From Bacillota bacterium (lineage in GTDB: Bacteria; Bacillota; Clostridia; Christensenellales; SZUA-584), in assembly GCA_023391105.1 (NCBI GenBank), contig JAEWBO010000030.1, positions 14,305-78,304 of the forward strand: 64,000 nucleotides of DNA, written 5' to 3'. Below are positions 17,542-25,613 of the stretch, piece by piece. A model generated the notes under the pieces. That model had not been told where the DNA came from. It made no database searches and saw nothing but the letters and a program-made list of their open reading frames with translations. Each line of letters opens with the position of its first letter. The stretch's first letter is position 1. The translations under genes and the position numbers were made by a program.

Positions 17542-18984
17542 TTATAAGAGTATTCGAATATGCTTAATATTCAGATATTCATACAGGCCCTCACTTCCGT
17601 GTTCATGACCAAATCCGCTGTCTTTCCAGCCACCGTACGGTGCGTTTATAACACCTGCATCCGGATTATTAACCGCAACATTGCCGGAGCTAAGCTCCCG
17701 AGAAAGTTTTTCCGCCAAATGATGGCTTCTGGTATAAACGATTGCTGCCAGACCGTAAGGTGTATCGTTTGCAAGCTCAATTGCCTGATCAATAGTGTCA
17801 TATTTCATCACGCCGACCAGCGGGCCGAACGTCTCTTCGCGCATAACAAGCATGGAATGGTCAACATCAGCCAGAATAGTCGGCTCAAAATAGTACCCCT
17901 GCTCATACTTTCTGCCTTGCGGTTTTTTGCCGCCGCACATGATTCGCGCGCCTTTTTCCACCCCGTCAGCTATATGCCTTTGTACTGTTTCGACCCCGCT
18001 CCGGGTACACATCGGGCCTAAATCACAGGCATCCGTGAGCCCATTACCAATTTCAAGCTTCTTTACTGCCTGAACAAACTTCTCAAGAAAAGCTTGGTAA
18101 ATATCACGATCCACATAGATTCTGTTTATTGCAATACAGATTTGTCCCATGTTCCTGAAAGACCGCCTGACCGCCCCTGCCACCGCCGCATCGATATCAG
18201 AGTCCTTGCAGACAATCATCGGAAGGCTGCCGCCCAGCTCCAGTGATACTCTTTTCAGCGTATCCGAACAGCCGGACAACACCTGTTTGCCTACAGCAGT
18301 AGATCCGGTAAACGCCACTTTCTTAACTTTTGGATTGCTGAATAGATGCGGGCCGATCTCCCGGCCTGACCCCGTCAGCACATTCACAATGCCTTTGGGT
18401 ACTCCGGCATCAATAATGCATTTGATGTAATAAAGGGGGGATATTGGCGTCTCGGAGGGAAGCTTGCAAACGATGGTACAGCCAGAAGCCAGCGCGCCGC
18501 CCAGTTTCCATGCCAGCAGTTCAATCGGATAATTCCACGGCGATATCCCCACCGCTACCCCAATCGGCTGATATATGACACGGCTTTCAATATCAGGTTC
18601 GGCATTGGGTATGATTTTCCCATAAATGCGTTCACCCTCTTCCGCATAATACCGGAGTATTTCAGCCCCTTTCCTGACCTCGCCAAGAGCCTCCGACAGC
18701 GGCTTTCCCTGCTCCTGGGTCATAAAACGCGCAATCTCCTGAGCGCGCTCCAATACGATCTCACTGGCTCTTCTAAGATACCCGCCTCTCTGAAACGGTG
18801 TTAGTTTTGACCATGTCTTAAATGCGCGGTCGGCAGCATCGACGGCGTTTTCAATATCCACCAAGTCAGCCATTGGTACTGTTGCAAATAACTCTCCGTT
18901 GGCGGGGTTGTGTACTTCAAGGCGTTTGTTCCCATTTCCGTCTGTCCAATTTCCATCGATAAGAAGCTTCTCATTTAATACCAA
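17542..18984 (-). CDS. NAD(P)-dependent aldehyde dehydrogenase
   Basis: 480 residues, normal for the superfamily. The catalytic glutamate is in SLELGGSLP and the nucleophilic cysteine in RNMGQICIAINR; cofactor motifs include SPWNYPIELLAWKLGGALASG and AFTGSTAVGKQV. It resembles succinate-semialdehyde, lactaldehyde and glycolaldehyde dehydrogenases. In this locus it would oxidise an aldehyde released by the aldolases. The start is a TTG, chosen because GGAGG lies nine bases upstream; the ATG-free N terminus then reads normally for the family. It follows the cupin gene by 15 bases. Confidence 0.92.
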   Translation of the reverse strand: MVLNEKLLIDGNWTDGNGNKRLEVHNPANGELFATVPMADLVDIENAVDAADRAFKTWSKLTPFQRGGYLRRASEIVLERAQEIARFMTQEQGKPLSEALGEVRKGAEILRYYAEEGERIYGKIIPNAEPDIESRVIYQPIGVAVGISPWNYPIELLAWKLGGALASGCTIVCKLPSETPISPLYYIKCIIDAGVPKGIVNVLTGSGREIGPHLFSNPKVKKVAFTGSTAVGKQVLSGCSDTLKRVSLELGGSLPMIVCKDSDIDAAVAGAVRRSFRNMGQICIAINRIYVDRDIYQAFLEKFVQAVKKLEIGNGLTDACDLGPMCTRSGVETVQRHIADGVEKGARIMCGGKKPQGRKYEQGYYFEPTILADVDHSMLVMREETFGPLVGVMKYDTIDQAIELANDTPYGLAAIVYTRSHHLAEKLSRELSSGNVAVNNPDAGVINAPYGGWKDSGFGHEHGSEGLYEYLNIKHIRILL

Positions 18985-18999
18985 AGCAGATATCCTCCG

Positions 19000-19377
19000 T
19001 TAGTCAATATTTCCGGTAACCCATAACACGACAAGCGGCATATTACCACTCTGATAGGTTGTGTGGTATTCACCTGGCGGGACATAAAGCGCATCTCCTT
19101 GTTCAATTTCAAATCTATCCTGACCTACCACCATAACCCCCTTGCCGGATATGACATAATACGTCTCTTCCATGTCATCATGGGTATGGCCCGTTGTCGA
19201 TCCTGTTGGATATATTGTCGTATAGCCCATGGTCAGCCGCTTTGACGGACTGTTTTGATTATTGATTAAATAATAAGTATCTCTGAGCACGTCCTTTTCA
19301 CGCCCGCTTACATGCGCACGAAGTGACCTCGGATCCTCGTCCGGTTTTTTGCTTTGTACATTCACGACACATTTCAT
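19000..19377 (-). CDS. Small cupin-domain protein
   Basis: 125 residues with one cupin barrel. The metal-ligand motif is seen as GHTHDDMEETYYVISGKG (two His and one Glu), and the second motif is YVPPGEYHTTYQSG with the remaining His. Such single-domain cupins can be sugar isomerases, dioxygenases or ligand sensors. It is the first gene of the sugar locus and follows a recognisable promoter. Function in the pathway is unknown; isomerisation of an acidic sugar is one option. Confidence 0.85.
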   Translation of the reverse strand: MKCVVNVQSKKPDEDPRSLRAHVSGREKDVLRDTYYLINNQNSPSKRLTMGYTTIYPTGSTTGHTHDDMEETYYVISGKGVMVVGQDRFEIEQGDALYVPPGEYHTTYQSGNMPLVVLWVTGNID

Positions 19378-19415
19378 TATCTGCTCTCCCGGAACTTATA
19401 TTATTATAGCATTAT

Positions 19416-19444
19416 ATTATACCGCATTTATACTATATGGTCTA
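19416..19444 (-). promoter_or_regulatory. Promoter of the sugar locus
   Basis: A perfect TATAAT at 19416-19421 (minus strand) lies 40 bases upstream of the cupin start. The -35 candidate is TAGACC at 17-base spacing (or TTAGAC at 18), which is weak, fitting a promoter that needs an activator such as the YesN regulator. Confidence 0.5.
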
Positions 19445-19552
19445 ATGGAACAAGTACAATAAGTCCCCATTCGTTTATGGTGGATTATTTTCGGATTTTC
19501 TTATCTAACTTTATAAGTCTGGCTCGGGGTACCCTAGACCACTACTGAATTT

Positions 19553-19587
19553 AAAAAACCCCGAATCATCAGTGTCCATCGAGGTTT
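19553..19587 (-). terminator. Terminator of tRNA-Arg
   Basis: Arms AAACCTCGA and TCGGGGTTT form a 9-bp stem with one G-U pair, followed on the minus strand by a run of T. It starts a few bases after the encoded CCA end of the tRNA. Confidence 0.75.
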
Positions 19588-19589
19588 CA

Positions 19590-19666
19590 TGGCGTACCCG
19601 GGAGGATTCGAACCTCTGGCCTTTGGAGTCGGAGTCCAACGCTCTATCCAGCTGAGCTACGGGTAC
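19590..19666 (-). tRNA. tRNA-Arg (anticodon CCG)
   Basis: A complete cloverleaf reads on the minus strand: acceptor GTACCCG/CGGGTAC, D-arm GCTC/GAGC, anticodon arm TTGGA-CTCCGAC-TCCAA giving anticodon CCG, T-arm AGAGG-TTCGAAT-CCTCC, discriminator G and a genomically encoded CCA. It decodes CGG arginine codons. It has its own promoter and terminator. Confidence 0.96.
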
Positions 19667-19689
19667 ATATGTTTTTTGTTTGCTCACCG

Positions 19690-19719
19690 ATTATAGCACA
19701 GGGCTGATGCAATTGCCAA
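19690..19719 (-). promoter_or_regulatory. Promoter of tRNA-Arg
   Basis: TTGGCA (19714-19719) and TATAAT (19690-19695) on the minus strand are separated by 18 bases and lie 24 bases upstream of the mature tRNA 5' end. Confidence 0.75.
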
Positions 19720-19870
19720 GAATAAAATGAATCAAATGATTCCTTGACACAATTCCCGAACAACAGCCAAAAAAGCAGCACCGCCGCCTATTGAAGACCA
19801 ATCGATGGATGCATATGGCATACCATATAAGCCAAGCGCAAAAACCAATTTTAAATTTCATTCAAGTCCC

Positions 19871-19921
19871 TTGACACGTTGTTTTCCAAGTGATATATTG
19901 TGCATGTTCAATATGCACAAT
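19871..19921 (+). promoter_or_regulatory. Promoter and perfect operator of the GntR/ABC operon
   Basis: TTGACA (19871-19876) and TATATT (19894-19899) are spaced by exactly 17 bases. A perfect inverted repeat, ATTGTGCAT (19897-19905) and ATGCACAAT (19913-19921) with a 7-base spacer, overlaps the -10 and the expected start site near 19906. Such a position blocks RNA polymerase, so this is the probable operator of the YtrA-type GntR repressor encoded at the end of the operon. The ribosome-binding site AAGGAGGT is at 19930-19937. Confidence 0.8.
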
Positions 19922-19946
19922 TATGATTTAAGGAGGTAACCTTCCC

Positions 19947-20792
19947 TTGCTGAATGTGACGAACTTATGTAAACAATATGAAAGGTTTGAGCTCAAGAAC
20001 GTGTCCTTTTCTCTCGAACCGGGATACATCATGGGCTTTGTGGGCCGCAACGGGGCTGGAAAGACGACCACTCTCAAATCCATGCTGAACCTCGTCCATC
20101 CGGACGGCGGCAGCGTAAATATGTTCGGAATGGATTTTATCCCGAACGAGCTTGCCATTAAACAGAAAATCTCTTTTATGTTCGGCGGTATCCACTGCTA
20201 CCCCAAGAAGAAAATCAAAGACATCTCAAACGTTGTCAAGCGTTTTTACGACGAATGGAACGATGCCGCGTATGAAGCGTATTTAACCCGTTTCGAACTG
20301 GATCCCGAAAAGCGTGTTGATGAGCTTTCTGAGGGCATGAAGGTAAAGTTCAACCTCGCGCTTGCGCTGTCCCACAATGCCAAGCTGCTGATACTCGACG
20401 AACCTTTGAATGGCCTTGATCCCGTCTCTCGCGACGACCTCGTTGAACTGTTTCAGGAGCTTATTGAAGACGGTGAGCGCAGCATCCTATTCTCCACGCA
20501 CATCACGAGCGATCTTGATAAATGCGCCGATTATATTACGTTCATTCAGGACGGTGAGGTGATTGAAAGCAGCACCAAAGACGACCTCTTTGCTGCTTAC
20601 CGCATTGTAAAAAGCACACCCGAGCAGCTTGAGTCGCTGACCGGCCGCATGATCGGTTATAAGACAAACGCCTTCGGTTTCACCGGTTTGGCAAAAACCG
20701 CTCATGTAAACGAGCGGGATGACTTGACGCTCGAAGCACCGACGCTCGAAGATATTATGATATTTCATGACAAAAGGGGGACGAGAAAATGA
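19947..20792 (+). CDS. ABC transporter ATP-binding protein (YtrB-like)
   Basis: 281 residues with one complete nucleotide-binding domain: Walker A GRNGAGKTT (from about residue 33), signature LSEGMKVKFNLALALS, Walker B LLILDEP and switch His in ILFSTHITSD. The C-terminal 70 residues are a short accessory region. It should energise the membrane protein encoded next, with which it shares an ATGA overlap. The start is TTG, placed 10 bases after a strong AAGGAGGT; no better ATG exists. The export substrate is unknown; Ytr-type systems often answer to cell-wall stress. Confidence 0.9.
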   Translation: MLNVTNLCKQYERFELKNVSFSLEPGYIMGFVGRNGAGKTTTLKSMLNLVHPDGGSVNMFGMDFIPNELAIKQKISFMFGGIHCYPKKKIKDISNVVKRFYDEWNDAAYEAYLTRFELDPEKRVDELSEGMKVKFNLALALSHNAKLLILDEPLNGLDPVSRDDLVELFQELIEDGERSILFSTHITSDLDKCADYITFIQDGEVIESSTKDDLFAAYRIVKSTPEQLESLTGRMIGYKTNAFGFTGLAKTAHVNERDDLTLEAPTLEDIMIFHDKRGTRK

Positions 20793-21427
20793 AAAATATG
20801 CTTTATAAAGAATTCCGTTTAACGCTGCATCCGCTGTTTTATCTCGCCTTGCTGTTCGGCGTATTGCTGCTGATACCGCAGTGGCCGTATTTCATCGCGC
20901 TGATGTATTTCTTTTTCATCGTCGTCCCCAATATATTCACCACAGCCAAAGCGCAGGGCGATCTTGATTTTTCGGCATCGTTGCCTGTCAGGCGCGGCGA
21001 TATCGTGAAAGCAAGGCTCTTGTCCATCGTGATCTTGGAGCTGCTTCAGATCGTTGTTGCATCGATTTTCGCATCCATCAATGTGGCGCTTTATCCGATG
21101 GGCAATTTCCTTATGGATACCAACGCTGCTTTTATCGGCTTCGTATTTATCATGTACGGCATCCACAACGTGATTCTGTTCCCGATGTTTTACAAAACAG
21201 CCTACAAAATAGCAGCGCCGACCTTTGCCGCCATCATCGTGTCAGTGTTGTTTTCCGTAGCTGTAGAAACTGCGGTTCAGATTATTCCCGCTGCGCGTGT
21301 GCTGGATGGCAGTCTGAGCACCTGGACGCATTACGTTGTGCTCATCGCCGGTATGGTCATCTTCGTATTGCTAAATGTTGTGGCTGCAAAGATATCTGTG
21401 AAACGGTTTGAAGGCGTTAATCTCTGA
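20789..21427 (+). CDS. ABC-2 type permease (ABC2_membrane_5-like)
   Basis: 212 residues with about six hydrophobic segments and a short cytoplasmic loop (ASLPVRRGDIVKARLLS) that is typical of ABC-2 membrane proteins of the ABC2_membrane_5 group. It partners the ATPase encoded immediately upstream, whose stop codon it overlaps by four bases, and its own stop overlaps the start of the GntR gene. The three genes are therefore translationally coupled. Confidence 0.85.
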   Translation: MKNMLYKEFRLTLHPLFYLALLFGVLLLIPQWPYFIALMYFFFIVVPNIFTTAKAQGDLDFSASLPVRRGDIVKARLLSIVILELLQIVVASIFASINVALYPMGNFLMDTNAAFIGFVFIMYGIHNVILFPMFYKTAYKIAAPTFAAIIVSVLFSVAVETAVQIIPAARVLDGSLSTWTHYVVLIAGMVIFVLLNVVAAKISVKRFEGVNL

Positions 21428-21798
21428 TGAACATCGTCATATCGAACGCATCGGAAAAGCCGATCTATCAGCAGATATTCGAGCAGATATCCTCGCAGAT
21501 CATCAAGGGCGAGCTGCCAACAGATACCTGCCTCCCCCCCATTCGTACGGTCGCCAAGGAGCTGCGCATCAGCGTGATCACCATCAAAAAAGCGTGGGAA
21601 GAGCTTGAGCGCAAAGGCTTCATATACACAATGGTGGGTCGGGGCTGTTTCGTGGCATCCTTAAAGCAGAAAGATATTGATGAAAAGCGCGATGAGATGG
21701 TGCTGGAAAAGCTGGCTAAAGACATTGAATACTATAAGACACTGGGGCTGTCAAAAGCAGATGTGGTGAAGCTGATCGAGCGCCATTATGATAGCTAA
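21427..21798 (+). CDS. GntR-family repressor, YtrA type
   Basis: 123 residues: a winged helix-turn-helix (PIYQQIFEQISSQIIKGELPTDTCLPPIRTVAKELRISVITIKKAWEELE) and only a short helical tail, the hallmark of the YtrA subfamily. It probably binds the inverted repeat at 19897-19921 and represses its own operon. Unlike the Bacillus ytr operon, where the regulator comes first, here it is the third gene. ATG overlaps the permease stop (TGATG). Confidence 0.92.
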   Translation: MNIVISNASEKPIYQQIFEQISSQIIKGELPTDTCLPPIRTVAKELRISVITIKKAWEELERKGFIYTMVGRGCFVASLKQKDIDEKRDEMVLEKLAKDIEYYKTLGLSKADVVKLIERHYDS

Positions 21799-21829
21799 AA
21801 AGCCACCTCAAACGAGGTGGCTTTCTTTT
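21797..21829 (+). terminator. Bidirectional terminator, GntR/ABC-F junction
   Basis: AAGCCACCTC-AAAC-GAGGTGGCTT forms a 10-bp perfect stem with a 4-base loop, with T-runs on the plus strand (CTTTCTTTT) and A-run upstream. It sits between the convergent GntR and ABC-F genes. Confidence 0.9.
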
Positions 21830-21831
21830 GG

Positions 21832-21859
21832 CGAAAAGCCTGCGGTTTCCGCCAGTTTA
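21832..21859. repeat. Dispersed short repeat beside terminator (copy 1)
   Basis: The core CGAAAAGCCTGCGGTTTCCG and the following CCAGTTTA recur almost identically at 51006-51034. Both copies lie directly beside a terminator at a junction between convergent genes. Confidence 0.6.
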
Positions 21860-21878
21860 TATTTCTAGACTTTTTTAT

Positions 21879-23498
21879 TTATTCCGTTTCGTACTGGGCG
21901 CGCAGCTTTTCCACCTCTGGGTTCTCCAGATACTCATCGAAGCTCTCACGGCGGTCGATCAGGAAGCCGGGTAGTATCTCGATGATGCGGTTTGCCACCG
22001 TCTGCATGATCTGATGATCGTGTGAGGTAAACAGCATGACGCTTTTGTACTCGGTCATTCCTTCGTTGAGCGCGGTAATGGCTTCGAGGTCGAGATGGTT
22101 GGTCGGCTCATCCATGATGAGCACATTGGCGCCCGAAAGCATCATCTTCGCGAGCATGCAACGCACCTTCTCCCCGCCCGATAGCACCTTGGCCTGCTTC
22201 ATGGCCTCCTCACCCGAAAACAACATGCGTCCCAGCCAGCCGCGCACAGTGGCCTCGTATTTATCCTCAGAGAATTGGCGCATCCAGTCCACAAGCGACA
22301 GCTCCACACCATCAAAATATGCGGAGTTATCGGCTGGCAGATACGCCTGCGTTGTGGTGACACCCCATTTGTATGTGCCTTCGTCGGGCTCCATCTCTCC
22401 CATGATGATCTGGAACAGCGTGGTACGCGCCACCTCATCCTTGCCCGCAAACGCAATCTTGTCGCCGGGCTGCACGATAAAGCTCACGTTATCGAGCACC
22501 TTGCGGCCGCCGATCGTTTTGCTGATGCCATCTACTGACAGGATATCGTTGCCCACCTCACGGTTGGGCTTGAAATGGACAAACGGATAGCGTCGTGACG
22601 ACGGCGCGAAGTTGTCCATCTGCAAATTATCCAACATCTTTTTGCGCGACGTTGCCTGCTTAGATTTTGATGCGTTCGCGCTGAACCGCCTGATAAATTC
22701 CTCAAGCTCCTTGGCTTTTTGCTCGGTGCGCTTGCGCTCGTCCTTGAGCTGGCGCGCGGCCAGCTGTGTATACTCATACCAGAAGTCGTAGTTGCCCACG
22801 TACATCTGTATTTTGCCGTAATCGATGTCCACAATGTGCGTGCACACCTTGTTAAGAAAGTGACGGTCATGCGAGACCACGATGACGGTGTTCGGAAAAT
22901 CCATAAGGAAATTCTCCAGCCATGTAATGGCGTGAAGATCAAGGTTGTTTGTGGGCTCGTCGAGCAGCAGGTTCTCCGGTTTCGCGAAAAGCGCCTGAGC
23001 GAGCAGCACCTTCACCTTGCGCGGGCCGTCCAGCTCCGACATTTTCATCTCGTGGTATTCGCCCGTAATGCCAAGACCGTTAAGCAGTATTTCCGCATCG
23101 GATTCGGCGTTCCAGCCATCAAGCTCCGAAAACTCGCCTTCGAGCTCGGCAAGCTTTAAGCCGTCATCGTCGTTGAAATCTTCCTTGGCGTACAGCGTCT
23201 CCTTTTCCTTCATGATCTCATGAAGCCGCTCATGCCCCATAATCACCGTTTCGAGCACCGTGAACTCATCAAACGCGAAGTGATCCTGCCGCAGCACCGC
23301 AATGCGCTCACCCGATGTGACGGACACATCGCCTTTATTGGGCTCCAGATCGCCCGACAGTATTTTTAAAAATGTTGATTTTCCTGTGCCGTTTGCGCCA
23401 ATCAGCCCGTAACAGTTGCCTGCTGAGAATTGAACGTTGACGTTATTGAATAACGCCCGGCCGCCGTATTGTAGGGATATTCCTTGTGCACTGATCAT
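21879..23498 (-). CDS. ABC-F family ATPase (YbiT/YkpA-like)
   Basis: 539 residues with two nucleotide-binding domains and no membrane segments, joined by a charged linker around 250-310. NBD1 has Walker A GANGTGKST (34-42) but a degenerate signature LDGPRKV (156-162); its Walker B is NLLLDEPTNNLD. NBD2 keeps LSGGEKV (439-445) and VLIMDEPTNHLD, but its Walker A is AGKDEVARTT (351-360), with Arg replacing the invariant Lys and the glycines lost. ABC-F proteins act on the ribosome as translation factors or antibiotic protectors. The N-terminal match suggests the YbiT/YkpA housekeeping branch. The ribosome-binding site GGAG is unusually far (about 15 bases) from the ATG. Confidence 0.92.
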   Translation of the reverse strand: MISAQGISLQYGGRALFNNVNVQFSAGNCYGLIGANGTGKSTFLKILSGDLEPNKGDVSVTSGERIAVLRQDHFAFDEFTVLETVIMGHERLHEIMKEKETLYAKEDFNDDDGLKLAELEGEFSELDGWNAESDAEILLNGLGITGEYHEMKMSELDGPRKVKVLLAQALFAKPENLLLDEPTNNLDLHAITWLENFLMDFPNTVIVVSHDRHFLNKVCTHIVDIDYGKIQMYVGNYDFWYEYTQLAARQLKDERKRTEQKAKELEEFIRRFSANASKSKQATSRKKMLDNLQMDNFAPSSRRYPFVHFKPNREVGNDILSVDGISKTIGGRKVLDNVSFIVQPGDKIAFAGKDEVARTTLFQIIMGEMEPDEGTYKWGVTTTQAYLPADNSAYFDGVELSLVDWMRQFSEDKYEATVRGWLGRMLFSGEEAMKQAKVLSGGEKVRCMLAKMMLSGANVLIMDEPTNHLDLEAITALNEGMTEYKSVMLFTSHDHQIMQTVANRIIEILPGFLIDRRESFDEYLENPEVEKLRAQYETE

Positions 23499-23685
23499 TG
23501 ATTCTTTAAAATTCTCCTCTGTTGCATAGTCGGTCTATGATAACATAAGATGCTTGATTTTGTAAGCATATAAACGTTATTTTATTGGTTTGTTTTATTC
23601 TCACATAAAAAATTGCATACTATTGTCATTCTATAGTATTGTTAACTAACAGATGTATTATCATGATATCAACATGGAGACACTG

Positions 23686-24537
23686 ATGCTGAAGACAAGA
23701 GCAACAAAAAAATGGGGCTTTCTTGCATTAATACTGGTTATTCTTTTTATTCTTGCAGTACTGGCTTTTGATACAGGGTTAAAAGTCGTTCACTATGAGA
23801 TAAAAAACAGAAAAATCACCGCCGCAATCCGCATTGTCTTCATTGCTGATCTGCACAGTTGTTACTACGGTGAAGAACAATCAGATTTAATCAATACTGT
23901 ATACGAGCAAGATCCTGATATAGTATTACTCGGCGGAGACATCCTTGACGATGTTTTACCACCCAAGAATGCCATTACAATTTTAGAAGTATTATCAAAA
24001 GAATATCCTTGTTACTATGTTTCAGGGAATCATGAATACTGGACTGAAGAAATCGAAAATATCAAGCAGACGGTTCGTAATTCTGGTGTTACAGTTCTTG
24101 AAGGAACAAGCGAAGCTTTAGCCCTAAATAAGCAGCCGATAAATATTTGCGGAATTGATGATGCCGAGGTTGGTGAGCGCATTATGTTTGATCAACTTGA
24201 AAATGCTTATAAACAATCCGACAAAAATTCATTGACAGTATTATTGGCACATCGGCCCGAATATATCGACACCTATCTTGAATATGACTTTGATTTGATA
24301 TTGTCAGGCCATGCGCATGGCGGGCAGTGGCGCATCCCTCCCCTGATAAACGGCTTATTTTCCCCTGGTGAAGGATGGTTTCCCCAATATGCCGGTGGAC
24401 GGTACAAATTTGGCAATAGCACTTTTATTGTTAGCCGCGGACTCTCCAGAGAATCGTCTAGAATCCCGAGAATATTCAACCCTCCGGAGCTTGTCGTCAT
24501 AGATATGACCGGATATGAGGATAATTTGTCTGACTAG
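23686..24537 (+). CDS. Membrane-anchored metallophosphoesterase (YkuE-like)
   Basis: About 283 residues. One N-terminal membrane helix (WGFLALILVILFILAVLAF) anchors a calcineurin-like phosphoesterase domain with all metal motifs: IADLHS, GGDILDD, GNHEYW, LAHRPEY and GHAHGGQ. Relatives remove phosphates from undecaprenyl pyrophosphate or UDP-diacylglucosamine or act as lipid phosphatases. The start at 23686 has GGAG at six bases; an upstream ATG at 23653 lacks a ribosome-binding site. Its stop codon overlaps that of the convergent methylase gene by three bases. The local sequence is more AT-rich than its right-hand neighbours. Confidence 0.88.
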   Translation: MLKTRATKKWGFLALILVILFILAVLAFDTGLKVVHYEIKNRKITAAIRIVFIADLHSCYYGEEQSDLINTVYEQDPDIVLLGGDILDDVLPPKNAITILEVLSKEYPCYYVSGNHEYWTEEIENIKQTVRNSGVTVLEGTSEALALNKQPINICGIDDAEVGERIMFDQLENAYKQSDKNSLTVLLAHRPEYIDTYLEYDFDLILSGHAHGGQWRIPPLINGLFSPGEGWFPQYAGGRYKFGNSTFIVSRGLSRESSRIPRIFNPPELVVIDMTGYEDNLSD

Positions 24538-25613
24538 AAATACTGATAAAACGTGCAGCGTATGCTGCCATTATAGAGTTTTCTTTTCTTTGTGGCGCGC
24601 TTGCCGAAGAACCGCTCGAACTGATCGTCCGCCGATATGATCGACTTTTTGGGTGCATTTGCAAACGCACGACCCATGTCTCCGTAGAGCTTGTGCACTT
24701 CGTCTCTCTCGCCCAGCCTTACGGCATACGGCGGGTTGGTTAGCACGGTGCACTGGCGCGAAAAGCTTTTCACATCCGCGTGATAAATCTTGATATTCAC
24801 ACCCGCTGTCTCAGCGTTTCTGGACGCGGCACTGAGAGCGCGGTTGTCGATGTCCGACGCAAAGATAATCGGTGATTCTGTCTGCATACCCTCCGCTTCA
24901 TCACGCGCCGTGTTCCACTTCTTTTTAAAGCGCGGCCAGCTTTGCGCATCAAAAGCACGGCTGAGCCCCGGCGCGATGTTCGCGCCAAGCATGGCCGCTT
25001 CAATCGCGATGGTGCCCGAGCCGCACATCGGATCAGCCAGTTCCCCGCCGTCCCAGCCGGAAAGCATCACAAGCCCCGCCGCAAGCGTCTCACGAATGGG
25101 CGCGGTGACATTCGCCGCGCGGTAACCACGGCGGTTCAGCCCCATACCGCTCGTGTTGAGACACACCGACACTTGATTGCGAAGAATTTTGACGTGAATG
25201 TCGTAGCGGTCGCCCGTTTCAGGCAGCACCGATACCTTATGCCGCGCCATGAGCCGCGTGACTGCGGCCTTTTTGCTGATGGACTGTATGTCTGACACGC
25301 TGAAAAGCGCGCTGCCCACCGAGTCCGCATTGACGGGAAACGATGCGTCCCTTGGGATATAATCCTCCAGCGCAATCGCACGGACACCTTCAAATAACGC
25401 GTCAAACGTCATCGCTTCAAATGTGCCCAGCTCGATATAAACTCTGTCCGCAGTACGCAGAAAAAGGTTCGCAAGCGCGATGCCGCGTTCGTCAGCATTA
25501 AAATAGACCCGGGCGTCTCTGGCACTCACGCCGTCGAGTCTTAATTTTTTGAGCTCCGTTGCGGTTAGGGCTTCAAGGCCGAAAGCGCAAGATGCAAAGC
25601 ATTTATAGTCCAT
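24534..25613 (-). CDS. THUMP-domain RNA N2-guanine methyltransferase (RlmL/YpsC-like)
   Basis: 359 residues. An N-terminal ferredoxin-like/THUMP RNA-binding region is followed by a UPF0020-type methyltransferase with SAM site LADPMCGSGTIAIEAAMLG and catalytic VLTNPPYAVRLGE (NPPY). Such proteins methylate a guanine of 23S rRNA or a tRNA using S-adenosylmethionine. It is the last gene of a coupled operon; its start lies 11 bases inside the HD-protein gene. The ribosome-binding site is weak, fitting translation by coupling. Confidence 0.92.
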   Translation of the reverse strand: MDYKCFASCAFGLEALTATELKKLRLDGVSARDARVYFNADERGIALANLFLRTADRVYIELGTFEAMTFDALFEGVRAIALEDYIPRDASFPVNADSVGSALFSVSDIQSISKKAAVTRLMARHKVSVLPETGDRYDIHVKILRNQVSVCLNTSGMGLNRRGYRAANVTAPIRETLAAGLVMLSGWDGGELADPMCGSGTIAIEAAMLGANIAPGLSRAFDAQSWPRFKKKWNTARDEAEGMQTESPIIFASDIDNRALSAASRNAETAGVNIKIYHADVKSFSRQCTVLTNPPYAVRLGERDEVHKLYGDMGRAFANAPKKSIISADDQFERFFGKRATKKRKLYNGSIRCTFYQYF

